A DNA stretch of 64,000 nucleotides from Dehalococcoidales bacterium (GCA_030690265.1 JAUYHA010000081.1:1-64000); one strand, 5' to 3'; shown: positions 18,988 through 29,494, counted from the first letter of the stretch. Program-made: numbers and translations. The notes: generated from the sequence alone by a model not told the origin.

Positions 18988-19986
18988 ATGGAGCAATACA
19001 GGAGCCAGTACAGGGGCAAAAATATCCTCATCACCGGCGGCGCCGGCTGCATCGGTTCAAACATTGTCAAAGCCTTGATTGAAGCTGAGGCGGCTAAAAT
19101 CATCGTCCTCGACGACCTCTCCGCTGCCGAAAAGTGGAACATCCCTGCAGCTCCCGGCGTGACCTTTATCCAGGGAAGTGTGCTCGATGAAGAGGTGCTG
19201 AAGAGAGCCTTCTCCGGTAAGCTCGACTATGTTTTTCACCTGGCAGCTCACTTTGCCAACCAGAACTCGGTAGACAACCCCGAGACCGACCTCACGGTCA
19301 ACGGGCTGGGCACACTAAAAATGCTCCAGTATTCGCACCTCACCGGTGTAGAGAGGTTTGTCTTTGCCTCATCGGGCTGCTCCGTCTACGGCAGCCAGGC
19401 CCCCCTGCCCCTGAAAGAAGACTTCGTCTCCCTCCACCTTGACACCCCCTATCAAATCACCAAGCTCCTCGGTGAACTCTACTGCAACTTCTTTTACAAC
19501 TACTATGGCTTACCGGTAGCCATCGCCCGCTACTTTAATGTCTATGGCCCCGGCGAGATACCCGGTGCCTACCGCAATGTCATTCCCAACTTCACCTACT
19601 GGGCACTTCATCATAAAAAACTGCCCATCACCGGCACCGGTGAAGAGACCCGGGACTTCACCTTCGTTGAAGATATCGTGGATGGCACCCTGAGACTGGG
19701 TGTACTCCCCGGGGCGGTCGGTGACGCTTTTAACCTTGCCTCGGAGAAGGAGACCAGGATTATTGACATTGCTAACATGATAAATGAGATTACCGGCAAC
19801 CCCGGTGGAGTAGAGCTGGTTGCCAGAAGGGACTGGGACAAAATCACCCGCCGGCGTGCCTCAATCGAAAAGGCAAAACGGGTCCTGGGTTACGAACCCA
19901 AAATGAAAATAGAGGAAGGAATAAAAAGAGTCTATAACTGGATTATAGAGAACCACGATAAAATAGAAGAAAGCGCCCGGTTTTAA
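18988..19986 (+). CDS. NAD-dependent sugar epimerase (SDR)
   Basis: ILITGGAGCIGSNIVKAL; FASSGCSVYG; YQITKLLGELY. Confidence 0.92.
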   Translation: MEQYRSQYRGKNILITGGAGCIGSNIVKALIEAEAAKIIVLDDLSAAEKWNIPAAPGVTFIQGSVLDEEVLKRAFSGKLDYVFHLAAHFANQNSVDNPETDLTVNGLGTLKMLQYSHLTGVERFVFASSGCSVYGSQAPLPLKEDFVSLHLDTPYQITKLLGELYCNFFYNYYGLPVAIARYFNVYGPGEIPGAYRNVIPNFTYWALHHKKLPITGTGEETRDFTFVEDIVDGTLRLGVLPGAVGDAFNLASEKETRIIDIANMINEITGNPGGVELVARRDWDKITRRRASIEKAKRVLGYEPKMKIEEGIKRVYNWIIENHDKIEESARF

Positions 19987-19995
19987 TGTTACTGA

Positions 19996-21153
19996 ATGAA
20001 AATTTTGCACGTATTTGACTTTTTTTCCCCGGGCTATGGTGGTGGAGTAGTAACTTTTGTCTACCAGGTATCAAAAGCTTTAGCCCGGAGGGAGCATGAA
20101 ATTGTGATATATACCAGTGATTTTAAATTAAATAAAGAATATATTGATTCTCTGTACGGTAGCAAAGTTTACCCTTTCCACAACTGGTTCAGTTCTAGCA
20201 ATATTTATCTAATGCCGGGTATCATCCGTGAAGCAAAAGGGGAACTCAGAGACTTTGATATCATACACTTACACTGCCTTCGCAGCTTTCAAAATATCGT
20301 GATACATAATTATGCTAAAAAATACGGCATCCCCTATGTTTTGCAGGCTCACGGTTCGCTAACAACCTTCTTTCAGAAGGGATGGCTGAAGAAAACCTTT
20401 GACATGGTCTGGGGTGATAGAATTTTGAGAGATGCTTCAAGAGTGATTGCCATCACTGAAGAAGAAGCCAGGCAATACAGAAGCATGGCAGTAAGTGAGA
20501 AAAAAATTGAGATAATTCCTAACTTCATTGACCTCTCTGAATTTGACAATCTGCCGCCAAAAGGAGAATTTAGAAAGAAACATAACCTGGACAGTAAAGA
20601 GAAGATAATCCTCTATCTGGGCAGGATACACAAAATTAAGGGGCTTGACCTGCTGGCACAAGTCTTATCCGGCTTGTCAACCAGCTTTAATGGGGTTAAG
20701 CTGGTGGTAGCCGGTGCTGATGACGGCTATCTTTCTTCCCTGAAAAACCTGGCAGCGAAGCTGGATATTATGGATAAAATTCTTTTTACCGGCCCTCTTT
20801 ACGGACAAGAAAAACTGTCAGCCTATGTTGATGCCGATATATATGTCCTGCCCTCATCCTACGAGATATTCGGCATCACGGTTCTTGAAGCCCTTGCCTG
20901 CAGCACTCCGGTAATAGTGACTGACCGCTGCGGTATAGCCGCAGCGGTTAATACCGCCCGGGCAGGAATCGTCGTCCCTTATGCCAGGGAAGAGTTACAA
21001 AAGGCACTGCTACAAATGCTCAATGATGACAAAATGAGACTCCAGCTTGGTGAGAATGGCAGGTTGCTGGTGCAGGAGAAATTTAGCTCGGAAAGAATGG
21101 CAGAGCAGATGGAAAAACTTTATAACGAAATAACCAAGGAGAGCAAGAAATGA
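19996..21153 (+). CDS. GT4-family glycosyltransferase
   Basis: HVFDFFSPGYGGGVVTFVYQVSKAL; LYLGRIHKIKGLDLL; PSSYEIFGITVLEALACSTPVIVTD. Confidence 0.93.
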   Translation: MKILHVFDFFSPGYGGGVVTFVYQVSKALARREHEIVIYTSDFKLNKEYIDSLYGSKVYPFHNWFSSSNIYLMPGIIREAKGELRDFDIIHLHCLRSFQNIVIHNYAKKYGIPYVLQAHGSLTTFFQKGWLKKTFDMVWGDRILRDASRVIAITEEEARQYRSMAVSEKKIEIIPNFIDLSEFDNLPPKGEFRKKHNLDSKEKIILYLGRIHKIKGLDLLAQVLSGLSTSFNGVKLVVAGADDGYLSSLKNLAAKLDIMDKILFTGPLYGQEKLSAYVDADIYVLPSSYEIFGITVLEALACSTPVIVTDRCGIAAAVNTARAGIVVPYAREELQKALLQMLNDDKMRLQLGENGRLLVQEKFSSERMAEQMEKLYNEITKESKK

Positions 21154-22115
21154 AAATGCTGATAACCGGCGGTGCTGGCTTCATCGGCAGCCACCTGTGT
21201 GATAAATACACTAAAGAGGGTCATACCGTGCTATGCCTGGATAACTTTATGAGCGGCAACCTGATGAACATCAGGCACCTGCTGGACTACCGGAACTTCA
21301 AATTGATTGAGGGTGATATCAGAAACTATGAACTGCTGGACAAAGTAATGCGTGATGTTGATACGGTATTTCATCTGGCAGCCCAGATTCACGTGGACAG
21401 GTCTTATATTGAGCCTCAACTTACCTATGAAGTGAATGTGATGGGAACCCAGAATATCCTGGAGGTAGCCAGACTATACGATGCCAAGAGGGTGATTTAC
21501 GCCTCGACAAGCGAAGTCTACGGTTCAGCCCAGCACGTCCCTATAAATGAGCAACACCCCCTCAATGCCCCCCACCCCTACGGAGCAAGCAAGATTGCCG
21601 CTGACCGGATGTGCTACGCTTACATTCAGACCTATGGTATGGACATTTCTATATTAAGGCTTTTCAATACCTTTGGCCCCCGGCAGAGGGATATCGGCTA
21701 CGGCGGAGTAATCTCTATCTTTACCCGGAGAGTGCTCAGCAACGTGCCTCCCATTATATACGGGGATGGTCTACAAACCAGGGATTATATCTATATTGAT
21801 GATGCGGTTAGAGCCTATGACCTGGTCTTAAATCACAAGGAACCGATAACCGACCCGATTAATTTCGGCAGCGGTACGGAGGTATCTATCCTTGATTTAG
21901 CCAACAAAGTTATAGGATTTTGTGGCAAGAAAGATAGCCTGAGACCAATTCATGTAGAATCAAGGATTGGTGAGGTTAAAAGACTGATTGCCGATTCCAG
22001 CAAAGCCAGAAAACTGGTTGGCTGGGAAGCCAAATGTAACTTTGAAGAAGGGCTGAGTAAATTTGTCCAGTGGTATAAAGATTATGGCCTGGAAGAGAGG
22101 ATTAAGATTGAATGA
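21150..22115 (+). CDS. NAD-dependent sugar epimerase/dehydratase (SDR)
   Basis: MLITGGAGFIGSHLCDKY; YASTSEVYGSAQHVP; YGASKIAADRM. Confidence 0.92.
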   Translation: MKMLITGGAGFIGSHLCDKYTKEGHTVLCLDNFMSGNLMNIRHLLDYRNFKLIEGDIRNYELLDKVMRDVDTVFHLAAQIHVDRSYIEPQLTYEVNVMGTQNILEVARLYDAKRVIYASTSEVYGSAQHVPINEQHPLNAPHPYGASKIAADRMCYAYIQTYGMDISILRLFNTFGPRQRDIGYGGVISIFTRRVLSNVPPIIYGDGLQTRDYIYIDDAVRAYDLVLNHKEPITDPINFGSGTEVSILDLANKVIGFCGKKDSLRPIHVESRIGEVKRLIADSSKARKLVGWEAKCNFEEGLSKFVQWYKDYGLEERIKIE

Positions 22116-23128
22116 AGATACGGTTAAACCGGGTTAATTTGGAATCAACTACCGATATTTCACCCGAGACTCTGAAATCAATTTACACAACCATGCTCAG
22201 AATACGAAGGTTTGAAGAAAAGGTAGCTGAACTGCTTGCTGAGCCGTCCGAGATAATTTGCCCTGTTCACCTCTATATTGGGCAGGAGGCAGTAGCCGCC
22301 GGCGTCTGTGCCAACCTGAGGAACGATGATTATGTCTTCAGCACTCACCGGAGCCACGGCCACTACATTGCCAAAGGCGGAGATATAAAGACCCTGATGG
22401 CAGAACTATACGGCAAGGCAACCGGCTGCTCTAAGGGCAGAGGCGGCTCAATGCACCTGGCATCACCCGACAAAGGATTCCCCGGCAGCTCAGCTATAGT
22501 TGGCGGAACCGTACCTTTAGCTGTAGGAGCTGCCTTAGCCTCTTCTATAAAAGGAAAGGATACCGTAGCAGTGGCATTCTTCGGCGATGGTGCCGTTAAT
22601 GAGGGGGTATGGTACGAGTCCCTCAACTTCGCCTCGCTAAAAAAACTGCCGGTGATTTTTGTCTGCGAAAACAATCTATATTCTACACACATGCCAGTTT
22701 CGGCCTGTCTTGTTAATACTTATATCTACAAGAAGGCTGAAGCCTTCTGTATGCCAGGAGTCAGGGTTGATGGAAATAACGTAATAGAGGTCTATCAGGC
22801 GGCTAAAAAGGCAATTGAACAAGCCCGTCGTGGCGAGGGCCCCACCTTAATTGAGTGTATGACCTACCGCTGGCGAGGGCATGTGGGACCAAATGACGAC
22901 CTGGATAAGGGACTCAGAAGCCAGGAAGAGCTTGAGTACTGGATGGATAGATGCCCAGTTGAAGCTCTGGAGGAGTTTTTATTGAAACATAAAATCCTTT
23001 CGAAAGCCGAAAATATCCAGATTGATAAGGAGCTTAATAAGGAAATAGAGACAGCCGTCACCTTTGCCCGGCAAAGCCCTTATCCCGAGGAAAACGAGCT
23101 CCTCAACAATATATTCAAAGACAGATAG
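22112..23128 (+). CDS. TPP-dependent dehydrogenase E1 component, alpha subunit (PDH/acetoin DH-like)
   Basis: TMLRIRRFEEKVAEL, YIGQEAVAAGVCANL, HRSHGHYIAKG, GDGAVNEGVWYESLNFA TPP motif. Confidence 0.92.
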   Translation: MKIRLNRVNLESTTDISPETLKSIYTTMLRIRRFEEKVAELLAEPSEIICPVHLYIGQEAVAAGVCANLRNDDYVFSTHRSHGHYIAKGGDIKTLMAELYGKATGCSKGRGGSMHLASPDKGFPGSSAIVGGTVPLAVGAALASSIKGKDTVAVAFFGDGAVNEGVWYESLNFASLKKLPVIFVCENNLYSTHMPVSACLVNTYIYKKAEAFCMPGVRVDGNNVIEVYQAAKKAIEQARRGEGPTLIECMTYRWRGHVGPNDDLDKGLRSQEELEYWMDRCPVEALEEFLLKHKILSKAENIQIDKELNKEIETAVTFARQSPYPEENELLNNIFKDR

Positions 23129-23129
23129 A

Positions 23130-24107
23130 ATGCGACAAATCTCATATGCTCAGGCAATTAACGAAGCTCTACATCAGGTGATAGAGGCGGAAGAATGTGT
23201 CTTCCTGATAGGACAGGGGATTACCAGTCCCTGGTATGTGGGAGCCACTACCGCTGGGCTTATTGACCGTTTTGGAGACAAGCGAATAATTGATACGCCG
23301 GTATCAGAAAATGGTATCACCGGAGCCGCCATAGGTGCCGCACTGGCCGGAATGCGTCCGGTTATGGTTCATCCCCGAATGGACTTTATGTATTATGCTA
23401 TGGACCAGATAGTCAACCATGCAGCCAACTGGTATTATATGTTTGGCGGGCAGATGAGCGTTCCCTTGACCATCTGGGCAATTATCAATAGAGGCGGCGA
23501 GCAAGCTGCTCAGCACTCCCAAAGCTTACAGGCAATATTCACCCATATTCCGGGATTGAAGGTAGTTATGCCCAGCACCCCATACGATGCCAAAGGACTG
23601 CTTATCTCCAGCATCAGTGATGACAACCCGGTCATCTTTATTGACGACCGCTGGTTATACAATGAAACAGGAGAGGTTCCTGAGGAAAAATATTCAATAC
23701 CTCTCGGCAAGGGGATAGTAAGAAGAGATGGAAGGGATGCCACTCTGGTAGCAACTTCATACATGGCTATTGAAGCCACCAAAGCGGCAATAAATCTGGA
23801 GAAAGCGGGGCTGAATATAGAGGTAATAGACCTGCGTTCCCTTAAACCATTGGATGAGAATCTTCTCCTGGAATCAGTAAAGAAGACGGGTCGGTTGATT
23901 GTTGCTGATGCTGGCTGGAAAACCTGTGGTTTCGCCGCCGAACTATCAGCCTTAGTTGCTGAAAAAGCCTTCAGCCACCTGAAGGCGCCGATTATTCGGA
24001 TTACCCTGCCTGACACCCCAGCTCCAGCCAGCCGTAGCCTGGAGAAAGCCTACTATCCTGGCGCTGAGGACATCGTTAGAGTAGTTAAACAGATGCTTCG
24101 TTCTTAG
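23130..24107 (+). CDS. TPP-dependent dehydrogenase E1 component, beta subunit
   Basis: MRQISYAQAINEALHQVI, DTPVSENGITGAAIGAALAGMRPV, EVIDLRSLKPLDE; 1 nt after E1-alpha stop. Confidence 0.92.
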   Translation: MRQISYAQAINEALHQVIEAEECVFLIGQGITSPWYVGATTAGLIDRFGDKRIIDTPVSENGITGAAIGAALAGMRPVMVHPRMDFMYYAMDQIVNHAANWYYMFGGQMSVPLTIWAIINRGGEQAAQHSQSLQAIFTHIPGLKVVMPSTPYDAKGLLISSISDDNPVIFIDDRWLYNETGEVPEEKYSIPLGKGIVRRDGRDATLVATSYMAIEATKAAINLEKAGLNIEVIDLRSLKPLDENLLLESVKKTGRLIVADAGWKTCGFAAELSALVAEKAFSHLKAPIIRITLPDTPAPASRSLEKAYYPGAEDIVRVVKQMLRS

Positions 24108-24161
24108 ATTAATTACCAGGCACTCCTTACAATCTACTATAACAGGAGGATAAAATAAAAT

Positions 24162-25271
24162 ATGAACTATAAAGTCCCTTTTGTTAATTTCCAGTTACAC
24201 TACCACCGAATGGAGAGCGAGATTGACGCTGCTATTAAGGAAGTGCTCAACGGGGGCGACTATATCATGCGCCAGCAACTATGCGATTTTGAAGATAATC
24301 TTGCTTCTTTTGTCGGCGTGAAATATGCAGTGGGCCTCAACAGCGGAACTGACGCCATCCACCTGTCGTTGCTGGCGGCAGGGATTAAGCCCGGTGACGA
24401 GGTTATTACGGTAGCCCACACCTTCGTCGCGACTGTAGCAACTATTGTCCACTGCGGGGCCAAGCCAGTCCTGGTGGACGTCGACAGGTATTTTAACATG
24501 GATGTGACGAAGTTAGAGCCAGCTATCTCGCCACAAACGAAAGCCATTATACCTGTCCATTTAAACGGCCGCCTCTGTGATATGGAAAAGCTGATGGATA
24601 TTGCCCGGAAACACAACCTGGTGGTAATCGAAGATGCCGCCCAGGCACTTGGAGCCAGATTTGAGGGACAAAAAGCCGGTTCTTTTGGCCTGACCGGCTG
24701 CTTTAGCTTCTACCCGGCAAAAGTCCTGGGCAGTCTGGGTGACGGCGGTGCGGTAGTCACCAATAGCTCCGAGATAGCAGAAAGGATACGTCTGCTTAGA
24801 GACCACGGGCAGCAAAGGGCAACCGGCGATATCCTTTTCTACGGTTATAACAGTCGTTTAGACAATCTGCAGGCAGCTATTCTTGTTGTTAAGCTCAAGC
24901 ATTTGCCCGATTGGATTGAAAGAAGACGGGAACTGGCTATGCTCTATGAAAAAGGGCTGTCCGATTTACCCCAGGTGCAAACCCCACCACCTCCCCAGGA
25001 GGGACACTACTTCGATATTTTTACAAACTACGTCATATATGCTGAAGAGCGAGACAGTCTTGTAGACTACCTGAGGGACTGTGGCATCGAGATTCTGGTC
25101 TCCTGGCCCAAACCCATGCACCATCATGAAGCGCTTGGGCTGGAGCATTTTCATCTTCCCGAAACCGAGAGAATTTCCAGAGAGGTACTGTCCTTACCTC
25201 TAAATACTGAAATCAGCAATGAGCAGGCGCAGTTTGTGATAGAAAGTGTGCAAAAGTTCTATAGCAAATAG
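24162..25271 (+). CDS. DegT/DnrJ/EryC1/StrS sugar aminotransferase
   Basis: VGLNSGTDAIHLSLLAAGI, VEDAAQALGA, FSFYPAKVLGSLGDGGAV. Confidence 0.94.
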   Translation: MNYKVPFVNFQLHYHRMESEIDAAIKEVLNGGDYIMRQQLCDFEDNLASFVGVKYAVGLNSGTDAIHLSLLAAGIKPGDEVITVAHTFVATVATIVHCGAKPVLVDVDRYFNMDVTKLEPAISPQTKAIIPVHLNGRLCDMEKLMDIARKHNLVVIEDAAQALGARFEGQKAGSFGLTGCFSFYPAKVLGSLGDGGAVVTNSSEIAERIRLLRDHGQQRATGDILFYGYNSRLDNLQAAILVVKLKHLPDWIERRRELAMLYEKGLSDLPQVQTPPPPQEGHYFDIFTNYVIYAEERDSLVDYLRDCGIEILVSWPKPMHHHEALGLEHFHLPETERISREVLSLPLNTEISNEQAQFVIESVQKFYSK

Positions 25272-25298
25272 GATTCTTGCCGGAGGGACGCAGAAAAA

Positions 25299-25817
25299 TT
25301 GACTGAATTAGTCCGTGCTGAACTAGCCGGTGGCATAACATTAAAGCCAGCCGCCATGAAAGACTGCAGGTTCCTGTGGCAGTGGAGAAACGACCCGGAA
25401 GCGAGGAAATACTTTACCAACACAGAATATGTCCCTTATCCGGAGCACAAAGACTGGTTTGAGGCTTCTCTACGAAACAGGGACAGACACATATTTATTG
25501 TTTTTCAAAAAAACACCAGGGTCGGCATGGTCAGGTTCGATGTCGAGCCAGCAGCCAGGAGAGCTAATATCCATATAAACATTTCTCAGGGACACCGCAA
25601 TCAGGGGTTGGGGAGAGAAGTTCTGAAGAAAGCACGCCGCTACGCCTTTGATAATCTTGAGATAGATAGCATTATAGCTCGCATTAAAAAGGGAAATGAG
25701 GCATCTATAAAAGCATTTACCTATACTGGTTTCAAACTTGTAAGCGATTCCCCAGACTGGATTACCATGAGTCTCTCGCTGAGAGACACTCTAAAAGGTA
25801 CAGAGGCAAGCGCTTAA
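25299..25817 (+). CDS. GNAT N-acetyltransferase (RimJ/PseH-like)
   Basis: LWQWRNDPEARKYF, HKDWFEASL, GHRNQGLGREVLKKA, GNEASIKAFTYTGFK. Confidence 0.85.
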   Translation: MTELVRAELAGGITLKPAAMKDCRFLWQWRNDPEARKYFTNTEYVPYPEHKDWFEASLRNRDRHIFIVFQKNTRVGMVRFDVEPAARRANIHINISQGHRNQGLGREVLKKARRYAFDNLEIDSIIARIKKGNEASIKAFTYTGFKLVSDSPDWITMSLSLRDTLKGTEASA

Positions 25818-25836
25818 AAGTAAAAAGGGGAGAATA

Positions 25837-26931
25837 ATGCATATTCCGCTGGCGCAGCCATACATTGGAGAACAGGAGACTAAAGAAATAGCAAGGGTCA
25901 TATCCAGCAAGCGGCTGGCAATCGGCGATACGGTAAAAGAATTCGAGAGGGCGTTAGCCGAGAAATTCCAGCGGAAATACTGCGTTGCCGTCAGCTCAGG
26001 GACAGCTGCCTTGTACCTCGCCCTCAAGACTTTGGGCATCAGGCATGTAATAATTCCAGTGCTAACCTGCCAGGCCGTACTACGTGCCGCTTTAAATGCC
26101 GGTGCCAGCGTAATTTTTGCCGATGTGGTACCGGAAACCCACAACCTTGATTTATCCTCTCTCTCCGATAAGCAGTTATCGGAGGCAGAAGCAATAGTGG
26201 TCACCCAGACTTATGGTCATGCGGCAGACATGGATAAACTGGACCATTATCTCAAAAAGTATAACCTGGCTCTGGTAGAAGATTTCGCTCAGGCTACCGG
26301 GGGGTATTTCAAAGATAGAATTCTGGGCAGCTTTGGTAGGGTCTCCATCACCAGCTTCTACGCCACAAAGAATATGACCACCGGCCACGGAGGAGCTTTG
26401 CTGATGGATGACGAGGAACTCTACCTTAAATGTCAGTATGGCAGCAGATATCAAGCCAGTAACTATTACCAGGACCTGGTCCCGATGAACTTTATGATGA
26501 CAGATATTCAAGCTGCTATAGGTCTGGTACAGCTCAGTAAGCTGGATACCATGGTAGAGATGAGACGCAACCTGGCAAGCATATACAACCAGGAACTGGA
26601 AGCTTATCAAGTTGGTTTCATTCACGAGGAACCGTGGACAAAACATGCTTACTTTAAATATGCCGCTATATTACCCTCAAATGTCCAGAAACAAGCATTT
26701 ATTCAGAGGATGGGGGAATCAGGCATAGAGGCAGGGAAACTGTACGACCCACCTTTACACAAAACCAGATTAGGTATCGACTTTGTTGGTGATAAAGCGA
26801 AATTACCAAACGCTGAACGCCTTGCCGGTAGAACGGTATCCTTGCCCATGTTCCCTGGGCTTTCCGGTGATGATGTCAAAAAGGTATGCGAAGCTATAAA
26901 GTCTGCCGTCAATAGTGGGGGAGATAAATGA
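25837..26931 (+). CDS. DegT/DnrJ/EryC1/StrS sugar aminotransferase (second)
   Basis: IPLAQPYIGEQETKEIARVI, VSSGTAALYLAL, VEDFAQATGG, SFYATKNMTTGHGGALL. Confidence 0.93.
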   Translation: MHIPLAQPYIGEQETKEIARVISSKRLAIGDTVKEFERALAEKFQRKYCVAVSSGTAALYLALKTLGIRHVIIPVLTCQAVLRAALNAGASVIFADVVPETHNLDLSSLSDKQLSEAEAIVVTQTYGHAADMDKLDHYLKKYNLALVEDFAQATGGYFKDRILGSFGRVSITSFYATKNMTTGHGGALLMDDEELYLKCQYGSRYQASNYYQDLVPMNFMMTDIQAAIGLVQLSKLDTMVEMRRNLASIYNQELEAYQVGFIHEEPWTKHAYFKYAAILPSNVQKQAFIQRMGESGIEAGKLYDPPLHKTRLGIDFVGDKAKLPNAERLAGRTVSLPMFPGLSGDDVKKVCEAIKSAVNSGGDK

Positions 26932-27620
26932 TTGCGGCCATACACCAGCCAAACTACCTCCCCTGGATGGGCTATTTTTACAAAATAGTCAACTGTGATA
27001 TATTCGTCTTTCTAGATAATGTGCAGTACACCAAGAATGGTTACATCAATAGGAATATGATTAAGACTCCTCAGGGTGCAGCATGGCTTACGGTAGGTGT
27101 TCTAACAAAAAGCCGCCATGGGCAACTGGTCAGCGAAGTAGAGATAAACAATTCTCTCCCTTGGAGCATCATCCATCAGAAATCCATGTTCCAAAGCTAC
27201 TCTAAAGCACCCTATTTTAAGAATTACGCATCATTCTTCCAGGAAATCTACGCAAGGAAATGGGAGAGGCTAGTTGACCTGAATGAAGCTCTAATAAAAT
27301 TAATTTGTCAAATATTGGGTATCAATACTGTAAAATTCCTGTTTGCGTCTGAACTCAATGTTTCTGGACATAGCACGGAGTTATTAGTGGATATTTGCCA
27401 GGCAGTAGATTGTGACATATATTTCTCAGGACCTAGCGGGCAGGACTATATGGATGAGCAGTTTTTCGTAAACCAAAGGATTACACTGAGATATTCCGAT
27501 TTTAAACATCCAGCTTACAACCAATTGTGGGGTGATTTCGTACCCAATATGTCAATAATAGATTTACTCTTCAATGAAGGAGAAAAGAGCCTGGAGATTT
27601 TGCTGGGAGCCAGCTCATAG
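26928..27620 (+). CDS. WbqC-family protein
   Basis: IAAIHQPNYLPWMGYFYKI...FVFLDNVQYTKNGYINRNMIKTPQGAAWLTV. Confidence 0.92.
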   Translation: MIAAIHQPNYLPWMGYFYKIVNCDIFVFLDNVQYTKNGYINRNMIKTPQGAAWLTVGVLTKSRHGQLVSEVEINNSLPWSIIHQKSMFQSYSKAPYFKNYASFFQEIYARKWERLVDLNEALIKLICQILGINTVKFLFASELNVSGHSTELLVDICQAVDCDIYFSGPSGQDYMDEQFFVNQRITLRYSDFKHPAYNQLWGDFVPNMSIIDLLFNEGEKSLEILLGASS

Positions 27621-27657
27621 TCCGGCTCCCAAACCTAAAAAGGAGTCATGAGATAAA

Positions 27658-28269
27658 GTGAAAGTGCTTGTTTTTAGCCCGCATCCTGATGACGCTGAAG
27701 TATTGATGGGCGGCACCATTGCCAAATATACCCAAAACGGGCATGAGGTGCTGATAATTGTGGTTACGGTGCCAAACCACGGAGATAAACGGGAAAAAGA
27801 GTCGGAAAAGTCAGCCGCAATACTGGGTGCCGGATTGTCTATACTGGATATAAATCCCCATGAGCTGGCTTTCAATCGGAAAACGGTTGAGATTTTTGAC
27901 GATGTTATCAAGAATTTTCCACCGGATGTTATCTACACTAGCTGGCTCCATGATTCCCATCAGGACCACATTAGTGTATGCGAAGCCACTATTGCCGCTG
28001 CCAGAAAAAACCGATGCTCACTCTACATGTATGAACAGGCGCTCCCTTCAGGGTTCACTCCCTATGCTTTTAGAGCCCAGGTATTCGTGGATATTTCAGA
28101 TACTATCGAAACAAAAATCAAGAGCGTTCTGGCACACCAATCCCAGGTACAGAATTTCACCGAGCAGTGGATTCAAGGGATAAAAGCAAGAGCAACTTAT
28201 ACCGGGTTTCAGATTAACGTCCAATACGCCGAGGCATTTGAGGTAGTCAAGGAGATTAAGCAGATTTGA
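27658..28269 (+). CDS. PIG-L/LmbE deacetylase
   Basis: VLVFSPHPDDAEVLMGGTIAKY; HDSHQDH. Confidence 0.92.
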   Translation: MKVLVFSPHPDDAEVLMGGTIAKYTQNGHEVLIIVVTVPNHGDKREKESEKSAAILGAGLSILDINPHELAFNRKTVEIFDDVIKNFPPDVIYTSWLHDSHQDHISVCEATIAAARKNRCSLYMYEQALPSGFTPYAFRAQVFVDISDTIETKIKSVLAHQSQVQNFTEQWIQGIKARATYTGFQINVQYAEAFEVVKEIKQI

Positions 28270-29477
28270 CACTATCGAAGCAACCCAGCCATGCGATAAA
28301 GACGTGGAGAATCTGCGTTCTCTTCCTTCCCGATTTAACGGCGGAAGTCGCCAGCACAGCCACTTTGCATGTCGGCAATACTCTTCGTCTGCTCGAACCG
28401 TTAGCCAGTGAGATATTTATCATCACCGGCAACTTCCCTGAAGATGCCATCAGTAATGACAAAGTTCACCTTATAAATATCCGCATAAAAGCTGAGGACA
28501 ACACCCGCAGCTCCATGCTGCTCAGAGTCCCGAAATTCCTGATGCTGCAGCTCAGAATGAGCCTTCAGGTAATCAGGTTAGCCAAAAGGTTTGAGGTGCT
28601 GTTTCTTGCCGCCGGTGCCCAGGTGCTTTTCTTACCGGCACTGGTAGCAAAGCTACTGCGAAAGAAGATAGCCCTGATTCACCTGGGTGTCGGAGCTTCG
28701 TCCCGCCAGGACTACGAAGTAATGTTCGAAAAAACATTATTTGGCGCCGGCAGGCGTCTGTTCCCCTGGCTCACAGAGCTTATGGAAAGGGTCAGTTTCC
28801 GTCTTGCTGACCGGATTATGGTTTTTCTATCTCATTCAGACTCACCTCTGCTGAGGAAGTACACCGATAAGACCTACTTTGGCTGCAGCCGCTTCTATGT
28901 GGATATTAAGGCAATGAAAGTGGAGAGAAGCCTGGCCAGCCGCGAGAAACTGGTAGGCTACATTGGGAGGTTCATAGATATGAAGGGGGTTATGAACTTT
29001 GTCAAAGCTATTCCTCTGATAATCAGTACCTCTGCTGAGACAAAGGTCTTAATAGGCGGGGACGGCCCGCAACGGCAAGAAATTGAGCAGGAAATCAAAG
29101 ACGCCGGTCTTGAGAACAGGGTGACCCTCACCGGCTGGATTCCTCATAATAACCTCTCCCGGTACCTGAATAAAATGAAACTCCTGGTTATTCCCTCTTA
29201 CGGAGAGCACGGCCCCCACATGGTGATTGAAGCCATGGCTTGCGGAACGCCGGTTTTAGCCACTTCGGTCGGTATTGTTCCAGATGTGATAAAGGACGGT
29301 GAGACCGGCTTCATTCTCGAAAATAATTCGCCAGAATCCATCGCAAAAGATGTTATCAAAGCTCTGGAAAATCAGAAGCTAGAAGAAATTTCCCGGAAAG
29401 CCAGGAAACTCGTAGAAGAAGAATACACCTTTGAACTTGCCGTTGAAAAGTATAGAGAAGTGCTGGAAAGTTTGTAA
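28266..29477 (+). CDS. GT4-family glycosyltransferase
   Basis: GYIGRFIDMKGVMNFVKAIPLI; PSYGEHGPHMVIEAMACGTPVLATSVG. Confidence 0.9.
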   Translation: MTLSKQPSHAIKTWRICVLFLPDLTAEVASTATLHVGNTLRLLEPLASEIFIITGNFPEDAISNDKVHLINIRIKAEDNTRSSMLLRVPKFLMLQLRMSLQVIRLAKRFEVLFLAAGAQVLFLPALVAKLLRKKIALIHLGVGASSRQDYEVMFEKTLFGAGRRLFPWLTELMERVSFRLADRIMVFLSHSDSPLLRKYTDKTYFGCSRFYVDIKAMKVERSLASREKLVGYIGRFIDMKGVMNFVKAIPLIISTSAETKVLIGGDGPQRQEIEQEIKDAGLENRVTLTGWIPHNNLSRYLNKMKLLVIPSYGEHGPHMVIEAMACGTPVLATSVGIVPDVIKDGETGFILENNSPESIAKDVIKALENQKLEEISRKARKLVEEEYTFELAVEKYREVLESL

Positions 29478-29494
29478 TCCGGTTAATAATATCA

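Noticed and set aside
22112-24107. Housekeeping pyruvate dehydrogenase operon
   Set aside because: E2 and E3 genes are absent and both flanks are sugar-modifying genes; kept as an orphan E1 pair.
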